64,000 nucleotides of DNA from Methylomarinum sp965277025 (GTDB taxonomy: Bacteria; Pseudomonadota; Gammaproteobacteria; Methylococcales; Methylomonadaceae), in NCBI GenBank assembly GCA_965277025.1, contig OZ255706.1:3906001-3970000 (forward strand). Direction: 5' to 3'. Position numbers and translations under genes: made by a program. Under the pieces are notes generated by a model. That model had not been told where the DNA came from. It worked only from the letters and a program-made list of their open reading frames with translations, and ran no database searches. Shown piece after piece: positions 54,805 to 63,177 of this stretch (the stretch's first letter is position 1; every line of letters starts with the position of its first letter).

Positions 54805-56064
54805 GTGAAAAGGAAGTTTGCTGTTCGGGTTTCAAATGTTGCTCTTCGTGGATTATCCATGGTGAGCAGGTTTTTTCTTATTTTTGCTCTAGCAAAGCTT
54901 TTGACGTCAACGGAGCTTGGGCAGTTTGGGTTAATGGTCTCTACAGTAATGTTTTGTGTCCTTATAGTTGGAGCTGATTTTTATACCTATTCACAGAGGG
55001 AGTTATTAGCAAGGGAGCAGGAAGATTGGTCATTTGTTATTCAGCAGCAGATAAAAGCCCAGCAGTTTTTATACTTCATTTTTCTTCCTTTAGTTCTAGG
55101 TGTTTTTATCTTTGGACTTATGGATTGGCAATATGCTGGCTGGTTATTCTTATTGCTTCTTCTTGAACATACTGCTCAGGAAATAAATAGGCTGTTAATT
55201 GCTATGCAAAAGCAGTTATTGGCAAGTTTGATTTTATTTGTAAGAACTGGGTTATGGGTGCTTATTATTATCCCAATGATGTATTTTAATGATAATTTAA
55301 AAACTCTTAACACAGTATTTATTTCATGGAGTTGTGGGGTATTTATAGCTATTATACTTGGTGTGGTAAGCATACGTCAGGTGTTGCCAAAATGGGAAAA
55401 AGTTTCTCTTGACAGAAAATGGATTAAACGAGGATTGCAAGTAGGTTCAATTTTTTTGATATCAACATTGTGTATGAAGGGCTTGTTAACATTCGACAGA
55501 TATTTTATAGAATCATTAACTTCAACTAATATTCTTGGTGTATATGTATTTTATATGGGGCTTGTAATGGGGGGGTTCAATATATTAGAGCCTGCTGTTT
55601 TTTCATTCTTGTATCCAAAAATGTTAGCAAGTTATAAAAATAATGAAAAAAAAGAATATAAGGCTCATGTTAAAGAACTAATCTGGTCGACCTTGCTGGT
55701 AAGTTTGTTAATCGCATTTGCCCTTTTAGCTTTGGCACCAACAATTGTAAACTGGATAGGAAAACCCATTTATTCAATGTGCCTGGATATCCTGCCTATT
55801 TTGATTTCTGTTGGGTTTGTTTATACCGTCGGATATATTCCACATTATATTCTTTATGCAAAACGCGGCGACAAATGGATTGTCACAGCCCATATATCGG
55901 CAATGATCATATTTCTCGGTTCTGTCAAATGGGGTTATTTAGGGGATGGCATTAGACTGGTGGTTTTTTCCTTGTTAATTGCATTTATCTGGATGTTTAT
56001 TATAAAAACAATGGGCTGTTTCATGTCAGACAGAACTGAGAATTATTTAATGGAAGTAAGATAA
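54805..56064 (+). CDS. wzx: Wzx-like polysaccharide flippase
   Basis: A 419-residue MATE/MOP-superfamily membrane protein with about 12 hydrophobic segments. GTG 54805 is two bases after the pseB stop. The family start is seen in RVSNVALRGLSMVSRFFLIFALAKLLTSTELGQFG. It would flip a lipid-linked oligosaccharide. Its place within the pse genes suggests the sugar is part of a surface glycan; sequence of such flippases diverges fast. Confidence 0.8.
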   Translation: MKRKFAVRVSNVALRGLSMVSRFFLIFALAKLLTSTELGQFGLMVSTVMFCVLIVGADFYTYSQRELLAREQEDWSFVIQQQIKAQQFLYFIFLPLVLGVFIFGLMDWQYAGWLFLLLLLEHTAQEINRLLIAMQKQLLASLILFVRTGLWVLIIIPMMYFNDNLKTLNTVFISWSCGVFIAIILGVVSIRQVLPKWEKVSLDRKWIKRGLQVGSIFLISTLCMKGLLTFDRYFIESLTSTNILGVYVFYMGLVMGGFNILEPAVFSFLYPKMLASYKNNEKKEYKAHVKELIWSTLLVSLLIAFALLALAPTIVNWIGKPIYSMCLDILPILISVGFVYTVGYIPHYILYAKRGDKWIVTAHISAMIIFLGSVKWGYLGDGIRLVVFSLLIAFIWMFIIKTMGCFMSDRTENYLMEVR

Positions 56065-56067
56065 TAG

Positions 56068-57237
56068 GTGAAATATCAAATGATCCCATATGGAAAACAA
56101 GATATTAATCAACAGGATATTGACGCGGTAGTTAATGTTCTTCAATCAGATTTTTTGACACAAGGCCCGCAAGTTCCTTTATTTGAACAAACAGTTATTG
56201 AATACTGTGGAGCAAAATATGGCGTTGCTGCTAACAGTGCTACTTCCGCATTACATATTGCTTGTTTGGCATTGGGGTTAGGTAAAGGGGATCACTTATG
56301 GACATCACCCAATACCTTTGTTGCTTCGGCAAATTGTGGCTTATATTGTGGTGCACAAATTGATTTTGTTGATATCGACCCAGAAACCTATAATTTGTGC
56401 CCGGATTTTCTTGAAGAAAAACTAAAAAAAGCGAAACAACTTAATAAGTTACCTAAAATTGTGATTCCCGTTCATTTTGCAGGGCAGTCCTGTGATATGG
56501 AAAAAATTCATCAATTAAGCCTGGAATATGGATTCAAGATTATTGAAGATGCCAGTCATGCCATTGGTGGAAAATATCTGAATACAAAGGTGGGCAGTTG
56601 TCAGTATTCAGATATAACGGTTTTCAGTTTTCATCCTGTCAAGATAATTACAACCGCCGAAGGTGGTCTGGCAACAACAAATAATGCTGAATTAGCAGAA
56701 AAAATGCGTTTGTTGAGAAGTCATGGCATTACCCGAGATGCGGAACAAATGACTGGGCAGCCTGAAGGTAACTGGTATTATCAACAAATCGGACTTGGCT
56801 TTAATTACAGGATGACAGACTTGCAAGCCGCATTAGGAATCAGTCAGATGAAACGGCTCGATGAGTTTGTGGAGAAACGACACCAACTACAACAGCGGTA
56901 TCATAAGTTATTACAAGATTTACCAATAAAGTCTCCCTATCAATCTAAGGAAAGTTATCCGGCACTACACTTATATCCAATACTATTAGAGTTGGAAAAT
57001 ATTGGTAAAACACGCTCTCAAATATTTGATGAACTAAGACAAAAAGGTCTTGGGGTCAATGTCCACTATATTCTTGTTCATACTCAGCCTTATTACAAAA
57101 ACATGGGGTTCAAAAAAGGAGATTTTCCACAAGCAGAAAAATATTATGATCATGCCCTAACACTTCCTCTGAATCCCGGTTTGAGTGATGAGCAGCAGAA
57201 CTATGTCGTAGAAGTTTTAAAAGAGGTTTTGCTGTGA
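56068..57237 (+). CDS. pseC: PseC aminotransferase
   Basis: A PLP-dependent DegT/DnrJ-type aminotransferase (389 residues) converting the 4-keto sugar to UDP-4-amino-4,6-dideoxy-beta-L-AltNAc. Typical motifs: MIPYGKQDINQQDID, SDFLTQGPQVP, ANSATSALHIA, and the PLP lysine region TVFSFHPVKIITTAEGG. GTG 56068 is used here, but ATG 56080 matches the family start better. It overlaps pseF by four bases. Confidence 0.92.
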   Translation: MKYQMIPYGKQDINQQDIDAVVNVLQSDFLTQGPQVPLFEQTVIEYCGAKYGVAANSATSALHIACLALGLGKGDHLWTSPNTFVASANCGLYCGAQIDFVDIDPETYNLCPDFLEEKLKKAKQLNKLPKIVIPVHFAGQSCDMEKIHQLSLEYGFKIIEDASHAIGGKYLNTKVGSCQYSDITVFSFHPVKIITTAEGGLATTNNAELAEKMRLLRSHGITRDAEQMTGQPEGNWYYQQIGLGFNYRMTDLQAALGISQMKRLDEFVEKRHQLQQRYHKLLQDLPIKSPYQSKESYPALHLYPILLELENIGKTRSQIFDELRQKGLGVNVHYILVHTQPYYKNMGFKKGDFPQAEKYYDHALTLPLNPGLSDEQQNYVVEVLKEVLL

Positions 57238-57965
57238 ATTTGTGTGTAATACCTGCCAGAGGTGGAAGTAAGCGGATTCCTAGAAAGAATATTAAAGAAT
57301 TTAAGGGTAAGCCAATAATTTCTTATGCTATTGAAACAGCTTTAAATTCAGGTTTATTTTCTGAAGTGATGGTTTCTACAGATGACCGTGAGATTGCTGA
57401 TATTAGTATGGAATATGGAGCTAAAGTCCCATTCATGAGAAGTGAAAAAAATTCAGACGATTTTTCTGGGCTGGGAGATGTTGTTTTTGAAGTGTTGAAT
57501 AAATATAAAGAGGTTGGTCGAGAGTTTAAGCATGGGTGTTGTCTATACGCTACATCACCATTAACAACAGTTTCTAGATTGAAGCAGGGGTTTGAACTAT
57601 TGACGAATAATTCTAGATTTGATGTGGTTTTTCCCTTAGGTCGTTTTAGTTCACCTATATGGCGGTCATTTAATATGAAAAGCGGAGGAGAAGTTGCTAT
57701 GAACTTTTCTGAATATGAACGAAGCCGATCTCAAGATTTGCCTGAATCTTATTATGATGCGGGACAATTCTATTGGTTTAATATAATTAATATGGAAACG
57801 TTAGAAAATAAGAATACTTTTGGTGAGAAAAAAGGAGCAGTAGTTCTTAATGACATGGAGGTTCAAGATATTGATGATATGAATGATTGGTTGATAACAG
57901 AAATTAAATATGAATATCTTATCCGAAATGAGGGGTATAAATGCTCTGTCTTACAGAAGAAATGA
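57234..57965 (+). CDS. pseF: PseF, CMP-pseudaminic acid cytidylyltransferase
   Basis: 243 residues. The nucleotide motif IPARGGSKRIPRKNIK, the STDDREIADI acidic site, and YDAGQFYWF are typical of PseF/NeuA enzymes, which activate the nonulosonic acid with CTP. GTG 57234 overlaps the pseC stop. Confidence 0.88.
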   Translation: MNLCVIPARGGSKRIPRKNIKEFKGKPIISYAIETALNSGLFSEVMVSTDDREIADISMEYGAKVPFMRSEKNSDDFSGLGDVVFEVLNKYKEVGREFKHGCCLYATSPLTTVSRLKQGFELLTNNSRFDVVFPLGRFSSPIWRSFNMKSGGEVAMNFSEYERSRSQDLPESYYDAGQFYWFNIINMETLENKNTFGEKKGAVVLNDMEVQDIDDMNDWLITEIKYEYLIRNEGYKCSVLQKK

Positions 57966-59026
57966 AATATCGTATTGATCATGACAAACTGAATGATGCA
58001 TTAAGTGCGGCTGATTTTTTGTCTGATAAATTTGTAAAAACTGGAAGATATATTGTTGATGAAACATGGGGGGCTGAGGGCTTACTGTACCTTGCAGAAT
58101 CTTCTTATGCTTTGATGAATGTCTACGAACTTACTAAAGATGTAAGATATATAGATGCTGTAAAGGCTATATTGGATGAGCTACGTGAGATTCAAAAGCC
58201 TAGTGGAGGATGGTCTCTAGAGCTAGCTAAGCACGGAGATGGTATTGGTTTTAAGGTTACAGATGAAATCCGAAGGCTTACTGCAGAAATAGAAAATTTA
58301 CCTCCAACAGTTGCGATGCTTAAAACAATTGGTGATTATTCCAAGATGACATGTGATGAGAGTTATCTTGATGTAGGACACAGAGCATTTAGCTATTTGA
58401 TGAAGTTCTGGGATACTGATTATGGTTCATTTCGGGAGAAAGAAAATAATGAACTTATGGCATTACGCTCTAATCCGAGAAGTTATCATATATTTTCTAT
58501 TTTGGGTATCCAAGCATGGCGAGACTATGCGCCAGAACAAGTTGATGAAATTCTTCCTATAATAGTAGAGTTCGTTAAAGGTACATTTGAAAGTTATGAC
58601 TCTGAAACTATGCCGTTAGTTTATGGGTTGCATATTGCATTATTACTGCAATATTGCGATATAGACTATATAGAGAATGTCATTAAGCCAGGAATAGACA
58701 AAGATTTACTATATAATGAAACTTTTAGAATTGATGCGCCAAAAGGTGCTTATGGGCATAGAGATGGATTGCGCGGTATTGTAAAAAGCGAAGCCCATAT
58801 TCGAAGTGCTGTAGGTATAGCTATTGCAATGAAGTTTTATGATCTAAAAACTAATACACGAACATATCGAAATACAAAAGTTTATCAAGATATTTCAAAC
58901 TGGATACAAAGTATGAGAGGAGATGGTTTTTATTATGAATTTGAAATGCTAAATAATAAAGAGAAACTGGGATATGGGTCTCCAGGTCAGTATTTACCAA
59001 TTTGGTGGATATTAGGAAAAATTTAA
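57941..59026 (+). CDS. Unrecognised 361-residue protein, alpha/alpha-barrel-like
   Basis: The protein has repeating helical pairs (ALSAADFLSDKFVKTGRYIVDE; RYIDAVKAILDELREIQKPSGGWS; SYLDVGHRAFSYLMKFWDTDYGSF) and a conserved-looking H-R-D-G-L-R-G region, resembling the alpha/alpha toroid fold of glycosidases, epimerases and lyases. I cannot name its family. It lies where pseG (UDP-sugar hydrolase) is often found, between pseF and pseH. Start ATG 57941 after GAGGGG, or ATG 57962 overlapping the pseF stop as ATGA. A role in nonulosonic acid synthesis or modification is inference. Confidence 0.6.
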   Translation: MLCLTEEMKYRIDHDKLNDALSAADFLSDKFVKTGRYIVDETWGAEGLLYLAESSYALMNVYELTKDVRYIDAVKAILDELREIQKPSGGWSLELAKHGDGIGFKVTDEIRRLTAEIENLPPTVAMLKTIGDYSKMTCDESYLDVGHRAFSYLMKFWDTDYGSFREKENNELMALRSNPRSYHIFSILGIQAWRDYAPEQVDEILPIIVEFVKGTFESYDSETMPLVYGLHIALLLQYCDIDYIENVIKPGIDKDLLYNETFRIDAPKGAYGHRDGLRGIVKSEAHIRSAVGIAIAMKFYDLKTNTRTYRNTKVYQDISNWIQSMRGDGFYYEFEMLNNKEKLGYGSPGQYLPIWWILGKI

Positions 59027-59029
59027 AAT

Positions 59030-60271
59030 ATGAGCCTTCGCAAACTAACTAAGGATGATCTTCCTCTTGTACTTACCTGGAGAAATAATTTATTAGAAGT
59101 AAATCGCTCTATATACAACAACCATATATATAACAACCATGAAATGAGTGAAGATGACTATCTAGCAAGGTTTGTTTATATGGAGCATGATCCTCAAACA
59201 CGTTGGTATATTCATCAAGATAAAAATGGTAACGCTGATGGCATTGTGTATTTCACCCATTATTATCCGGAAAATCGCAGTTCGTTTTGGGGCTTTTATA
59301 CAGCACCGGATGCACCGGCTGGAACTGGAGCAAAACTAGGTCTGGAAGCCCTAGATGAAGCTTTTAATGCACTGAAATTACATAAACTTAATGCCGAAGT
59401 ACTTTCTACCAATGAACGTAGTCTTCGATTTCATGACAAACTGGGATTTCATCGTGAAGGAACTTTTCGGGATTTTTATTTTGACGGTCAAAAATATGTC
59501 GATGTTGTCCGATTCGGCATTCTGAACTCAGAATGGCAAGAAAAGCGTTTTGAAATTGAAAGCCGAATTGTCAAGATTGATGTTATATCTGAAAAGGCTG
59601 TGAAGATGAGTGCAAGGTTTAGAATCATGATTCTCTCAGATAAAACGTCGTGCATTATCCCGTATATAGACGATCTGGTTGAAGAGTGGCAAACCGCTGG
59701 CCATGAATGTTTTGTTGCATATACAGTTGATGATGCTATTCCGGCGGACTTCTGCTTTTGTCTTAGCTTTGGAGAATTAATTTCAGCTGATGTCCGAAAT
59801 CAGTATAGACATACATTAGTTGTACATGAAAGTAGCTTACCTAAGGGGCGAGGTTGGTCTCCAATGAGTTGGCAGATTTTAGAAGGTAAGAATAATATTC
59901 CTATAACTTTGTTTGAAGCTGTGGATAAAGTCGATGCAGGGAAAATTTACCTACAGGAATGGATTAAACTTGAAGGTACTGAACTGGCTTCTAAATGGCG
60001 TATATTACAGGCGGAAGCAACACTACGACTCTGTAGAAAATTTATTTCTGGTTACCCTAATATCTTAAATAAGGCGCAATCTCAAAAAGGCGAGCCGACA
60101 TTTTATCCTCGACGCCGCCCTGAAGATAGTCTGCTTGATCCAGATAAAACACTGGCAGAACAATTCAATTTATTACGGATTGTTGATAATGAGAGATATC
60201 CTGCATATTTTAATCTGAATGGGGATGCTTTCATTTTGAATATAAAATCTAAAAAAACTAAAGAAAGCTAA
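59030..60271 (+). CDS. pseH: PseH-like acetyltransferase fused to a formyltransferase-like domain
   Basis: 413 residues. Residues 1 to about 175 are a GNAT acetyltransferase of the PseH/RimJ type (LVLTWRN, GFYTAPDAPAGTGAKLGL, EVLSTNERSLRFHDKLGFHREG), which would N-acetylate the 4-amino group. From about 195, MSARFRIMILSDKTS starts a formyltransferase-like domain with VVHESSLPKGRGWSPM and FEAVDKVDAGKIY, giving the His and Asp of the Asn-His-Asp set; the Asn position is Val. The C-terminal part matches sugar formyltransferases. One protein may thus N-acetylate and N-formylate. Confidence 0.78.
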   Translation: MSLRKLTKDDLPLVLTWRNNLLEVNRSIYNNHIYNNHEMSEDDYLARFVYMEHDPQTRWYIHQDKNGNADGIVYFTHYYPENRSSFWGFYTAPDAPAGTGAKLGLEALDEAFNALKLHKLNAEVLSTNERSLRFHDKLGFHREGTFRDFYFDGQKYVDVVRFGILNSEWQEKRFEIESRIVKIDVISEKAVKMSARFRIMILSDKTSCIIPYIDDLVEEWQTAGHECFVAYTVDDAIPADFCFCLSFGELISADVRNQYRHTLVVHESSLPKGRGWSPMSWQILEGKNNIPITLFEAVDKVDAGKIYLQEWIKLEGTELASKWRILQAEATLRLCRKFISGYPNILNKAQSQKGEPTFYPRRRPEDSLLDPDKTLAEQFNLLRIVDNERYPAYFNLNGDAFILNIKSKKTKES

Positions 60272-60272
60272 T

Positions 60273-61302
60273 ATGAATAAAATTGTTATTGATGGTCATG
60301 AGGTAGGAAGTGACTGTTGCTACGTTATCGCTGAAATTGGGTCAAATCATAATCAGAGCCTTGAACTTGCATATGAAAGTATTGATGCAGTCATAGAAAG
60401 TGGTGCAGACGCTGTTAAGTTTCAATCTATTAATGTAGATGAACTTTATTATCAACCCTCAGAAGAGACGAAGGCTTTGCATCAAAAGATTGATATGGAT
60501 GAAAAGTGGCATGGACTTCTTTCTGAATATTGCCAAAAAAAAGGAATAACATTTTTTTTCAGCTCCTACCTATCTTAAGGCTATCGATATTCTGGAGGAA
60601 ATTAATGTTCCTTTATACAAGCTGGCCTCTGCTCAAATAGGAACTTTTCCACAACTTGTTGAGAAAGTTGCTGCGACTGGCAAGTCGGTGATTCTCTCCA
60701 CTGGTATTGTGACGATGGAGGAGTTAACTAAAGTCATTGAAATTTTTAAACGTAACAATAACGATAAATTTATCATTTTACATTGTAATAGTATCTATCC
60801 AACTCCGTATGATAAGGTTCATCTGAACATCATGAACCGATATCGAGATGAGTTTGGTTGTATTGTGGGATTCTCGGATCATACTCCGGATATATATATT
60901 CCTATCGCAGCAGTGACATTGGGAGCAAAGGTGATTGAAAAACATTTTGCTCTTGATAAAAGCTTGCCGGTACCTGATGCACCATTTTCATTAGAACCGA
61001 ATGAATTTAAAAGAATGGTTGAAGGAATCCGTGCGGTAGAACAAGCCATTATCGATGATAATAGAGAAGAACTACAACCAGAAGAAAGTCAGTTTAAAAA
61101 TAGTATTTTGTATAGGCTTGTTGCTAATAAACATTTAGGAGCAGGGCAGCCTCTCAAAGAAGATGATTTTAAATTCTTACGTTATCCAGAGGGGATAGAT
61201 TGTAGAGATTTGAAAAATTATGTGGAAGAGAATGCTGTTTTTAGTAGAAATATAGCCAAAAATCAGATGCTTTTCACTGATGATATAACCAAAGGTTATT
61301 AG
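60273..61302 (+). pseudogene. pseI: PseI/NeuB-family nonulosonate synthase, frameshifted in a T8 run
   Basis: Condenses the 6-carbon sugar with phosphoenolpyruvate to make the nine-carbon acid. The first part (VIAEIGSNHNQSLELAY, ADAVKFQSI) runs to KKGITFF. A run of eight T at 60551-60558 is one too long: with seven T the frame continues APTYLKAIDILEEINVPLYKL and the remaining NeuB domain (GFSDHTPD, EKHFALDK), and ends with the SAF-like domain. This is either a contingency (phase-variable) site, real decay or a homopolymer error. Confidence 0.85.
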
Positions 61303-61304
61303 AA

Positions 61305-62519
61305 ATGTCATATCTTCGTAGAAAAAAAATATTAGTGATTGGATCTGGTTGGGAACAATACGCTTTGTTTGAAAAAATTAAAGAAGCTGGGCATAAAATT
61401 ATTGCAACACATCCAACTATAAAAGCAGACTCTTTTAAGCTAGCAGATATAACTTACGTTAAAGATAGTCGTGATATACGTGCCCACATTACAATAGCCG
61501 AAACTCATAATGTCGATGCGGTAATAACCGATAATTGTGATTATTCTCTATATACGGCTTCTGTGGTGGCGTCAAAGTTCAGATTGCCCTTTACATCAGT
61601 CAAATCAGCGTTGTTCAGCAATGATAAGTTTTCTCAGCGAGAAGCATGTAAAAGATTTGGGATATTACAGCCTGAATTCTATAAGGTCAGGACTCCACAA
61701 GAAGCTGTAGCATCAGCTGCTGAAATTGACTACCCCGTTGTAATAAAACCTGTTGATAGTCGGGGTACTTTTGGGGTTACCATTGTTCATAATGCAGAAG
61801 AGCTTATGGATGCTTATTTTGATGCAGTTAGTCATTCACCCAGCTTGACATTGATATGTGAGAAATTTATTGAGGGCGAATTAGTTACAGTCGATGGATT
61901 TTGTTTCTCAAATGGACATCAATCACTTACTGTCGCCTCACGTAAATTTGCTGAGGGAAAGAAGCCTATAACTAAGAGCGTTTCCTATCCATCTCTGCAT
62001 GATGATGAACTAAAATCTCGGTTGCTGAAAAATCATCATCTTGTTGTTGAAGCTCTGGGTTATAGTTTTGGTCATACTCACGGTGAGTATTTTGTAACTA
62101 AGGATAGCGAAATATATCTTGTTGAATGTGCAAACCGTGGTGCTGGTGTTTATACATCATCGACGATTAATCCACTTATTACAGGGATTGATTTGAATCA
62201 GATTTTTCTGAATCAAGTACTTGGCTGTGATGACTTTCAGATTGAGCATGAAAAGAAAAACTATATGCAGAGAGCGGCAATATTGTTATTCCTAGACTTT
62301 AAAGTAGGAAAGGTTATTAAAAGTATAAATTTCAATGAAGTAAAAAAACTGGATTTTATACGACGGTTTCGAACTATTTATTCAGAAAAACAAATGGTTG
62401 AGTCGATAGATAATTGTGCAAGTAGACATGCTATGTTAGTAATAGATGGTTCTGATATCGGTGAATTATCCTGTAACGTCGATATTTTTCAATCAATGTT
62501 CAAAGTGGAATATTACTAA
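61305..62519 (+). CDS. ATP-grasp enzyme of nonulosonate locus
   Basis: 404 residues. Pre-ATP-grasp Rossmann-like domain (KILVIGSGWEQYAL), then ATP-grasp core VVIKPVDSRGTFGVTIV, CEKFIEGELVTVDGF, and the metal-binding EIYLVECANRGAGVYTS (E-x-N-R type). ATP-grasp enzymes join a carboxylate to an amine or thiol via an acyl phosphate. In a pse cluster it may link an acyl or amino-acid group to the sugar or an intermediate (inference). It is immediately followed by an aldolase-like gene. Confidence 0.8.
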   Translation: MSYLRRKKILVIGSGWEQYALFEKIKEAGHKIIATHPTIKADSFKLADITYVKDSRDIRAHITIAETHNVDAVITDNCDYSLYTASVVASKFRLPFTSVKSALFSNDKFSQREACKRFGILQPEFYKVRTPQEAVASAAEIDYPVVIKPVDSRGTFGVTIVHNAEELMDAYFDAVSHSPSLTLICEKFIEGELVTVDGFCFSNGHQSLTVASRKFAEGKKPITKSVSYPSLHDDELKSRLLKNHHLVVEALGYSFGHTHGEYFVTKDSEIYLVECANRGAGVYTSSTINPLITGIDLNQIFLNQVLGCDDFQIEHEKKNYMQRAAILLFLDFKVGKVIKSINFNEVKKLDFIRRFRTIYSEKQMVESIDNCASRHAMLVIDGSDIGELSCNVDIFQSMFKVEYY

Positions 62520-62520
62520 T

Positions 62521-63177
62521 ATGGTCACAATTATTGAAAATACAGTTCGAGATGGATCATATGCGGTTAATTTTCAGTTATCACAAGCAGAGTCCAATTT
62601 TATAGTAAAAGGATTAGATAAGCTTGGTTTTGAATATATTGAAGTTGGTCACGGATTGGGACTTGGTGCTGGTAAGAGTACTCACACGGGATTAGCAAAA
62701 GAAACGGACGAAACCTACATCAAAGGGGCTAAATCTGTAGTCACGAATTCTAAGGTTGGTGTGTTTTATATTCCAGGAATAGGAAAACTTGATGATATAC
62801 GTATGGCGGTTGAGTTAGGAGTCGATTTTATTAGAATTGGTGTAAATATAGACCGATACAATGATATGCTTACTGCCGCAAAATTGGTCAAGGAAAGAGG
62901 GCTCTGGTTAGGTTTAAACTTGATGAAAAGTTATGCTGTAAAGCCCTATGAGTTTAGTAAAATTGTTATGGATATTGATGGATGGGGACTTGCAGATGCA
63001 ATTTACTTGGTGGATTCTGCGGGAGGAATGACACCAGATGAAGTATTTAATTACATTGGATTAACAAGAGAATATATTACAACTCCTATGGGATTTCATG
63101 GGCACAATAACTTATCTTTGGCAGTGGCAAATTCTTTATCAGCAGCTAAAGCTGGGGCAGAATTTGTTGATTCGTAA
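62521..63177 (+). pseudogene. HMGL-like aldolase, cut by IS66
   Basis: A DRE-TIM metallolyase-type protein: ENTVRDGSYAVNF (the R-D-G signature), ADAIYLVDSAGGMTPDE, and the metal-binding FHGHNNLSLAVAN. It resembles 4-hydroxy-2-oxovalerate aldolases or isopropylmalate-synthase-like enzymes. The host part ends at EFVDS, where the IS66 end supplies TAA; about 100 or more C-terminal residues are missing. It pairs with the ATP-grasp gene two bases upstream and may supply an acyl group (inference). Confidence 0.82.
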
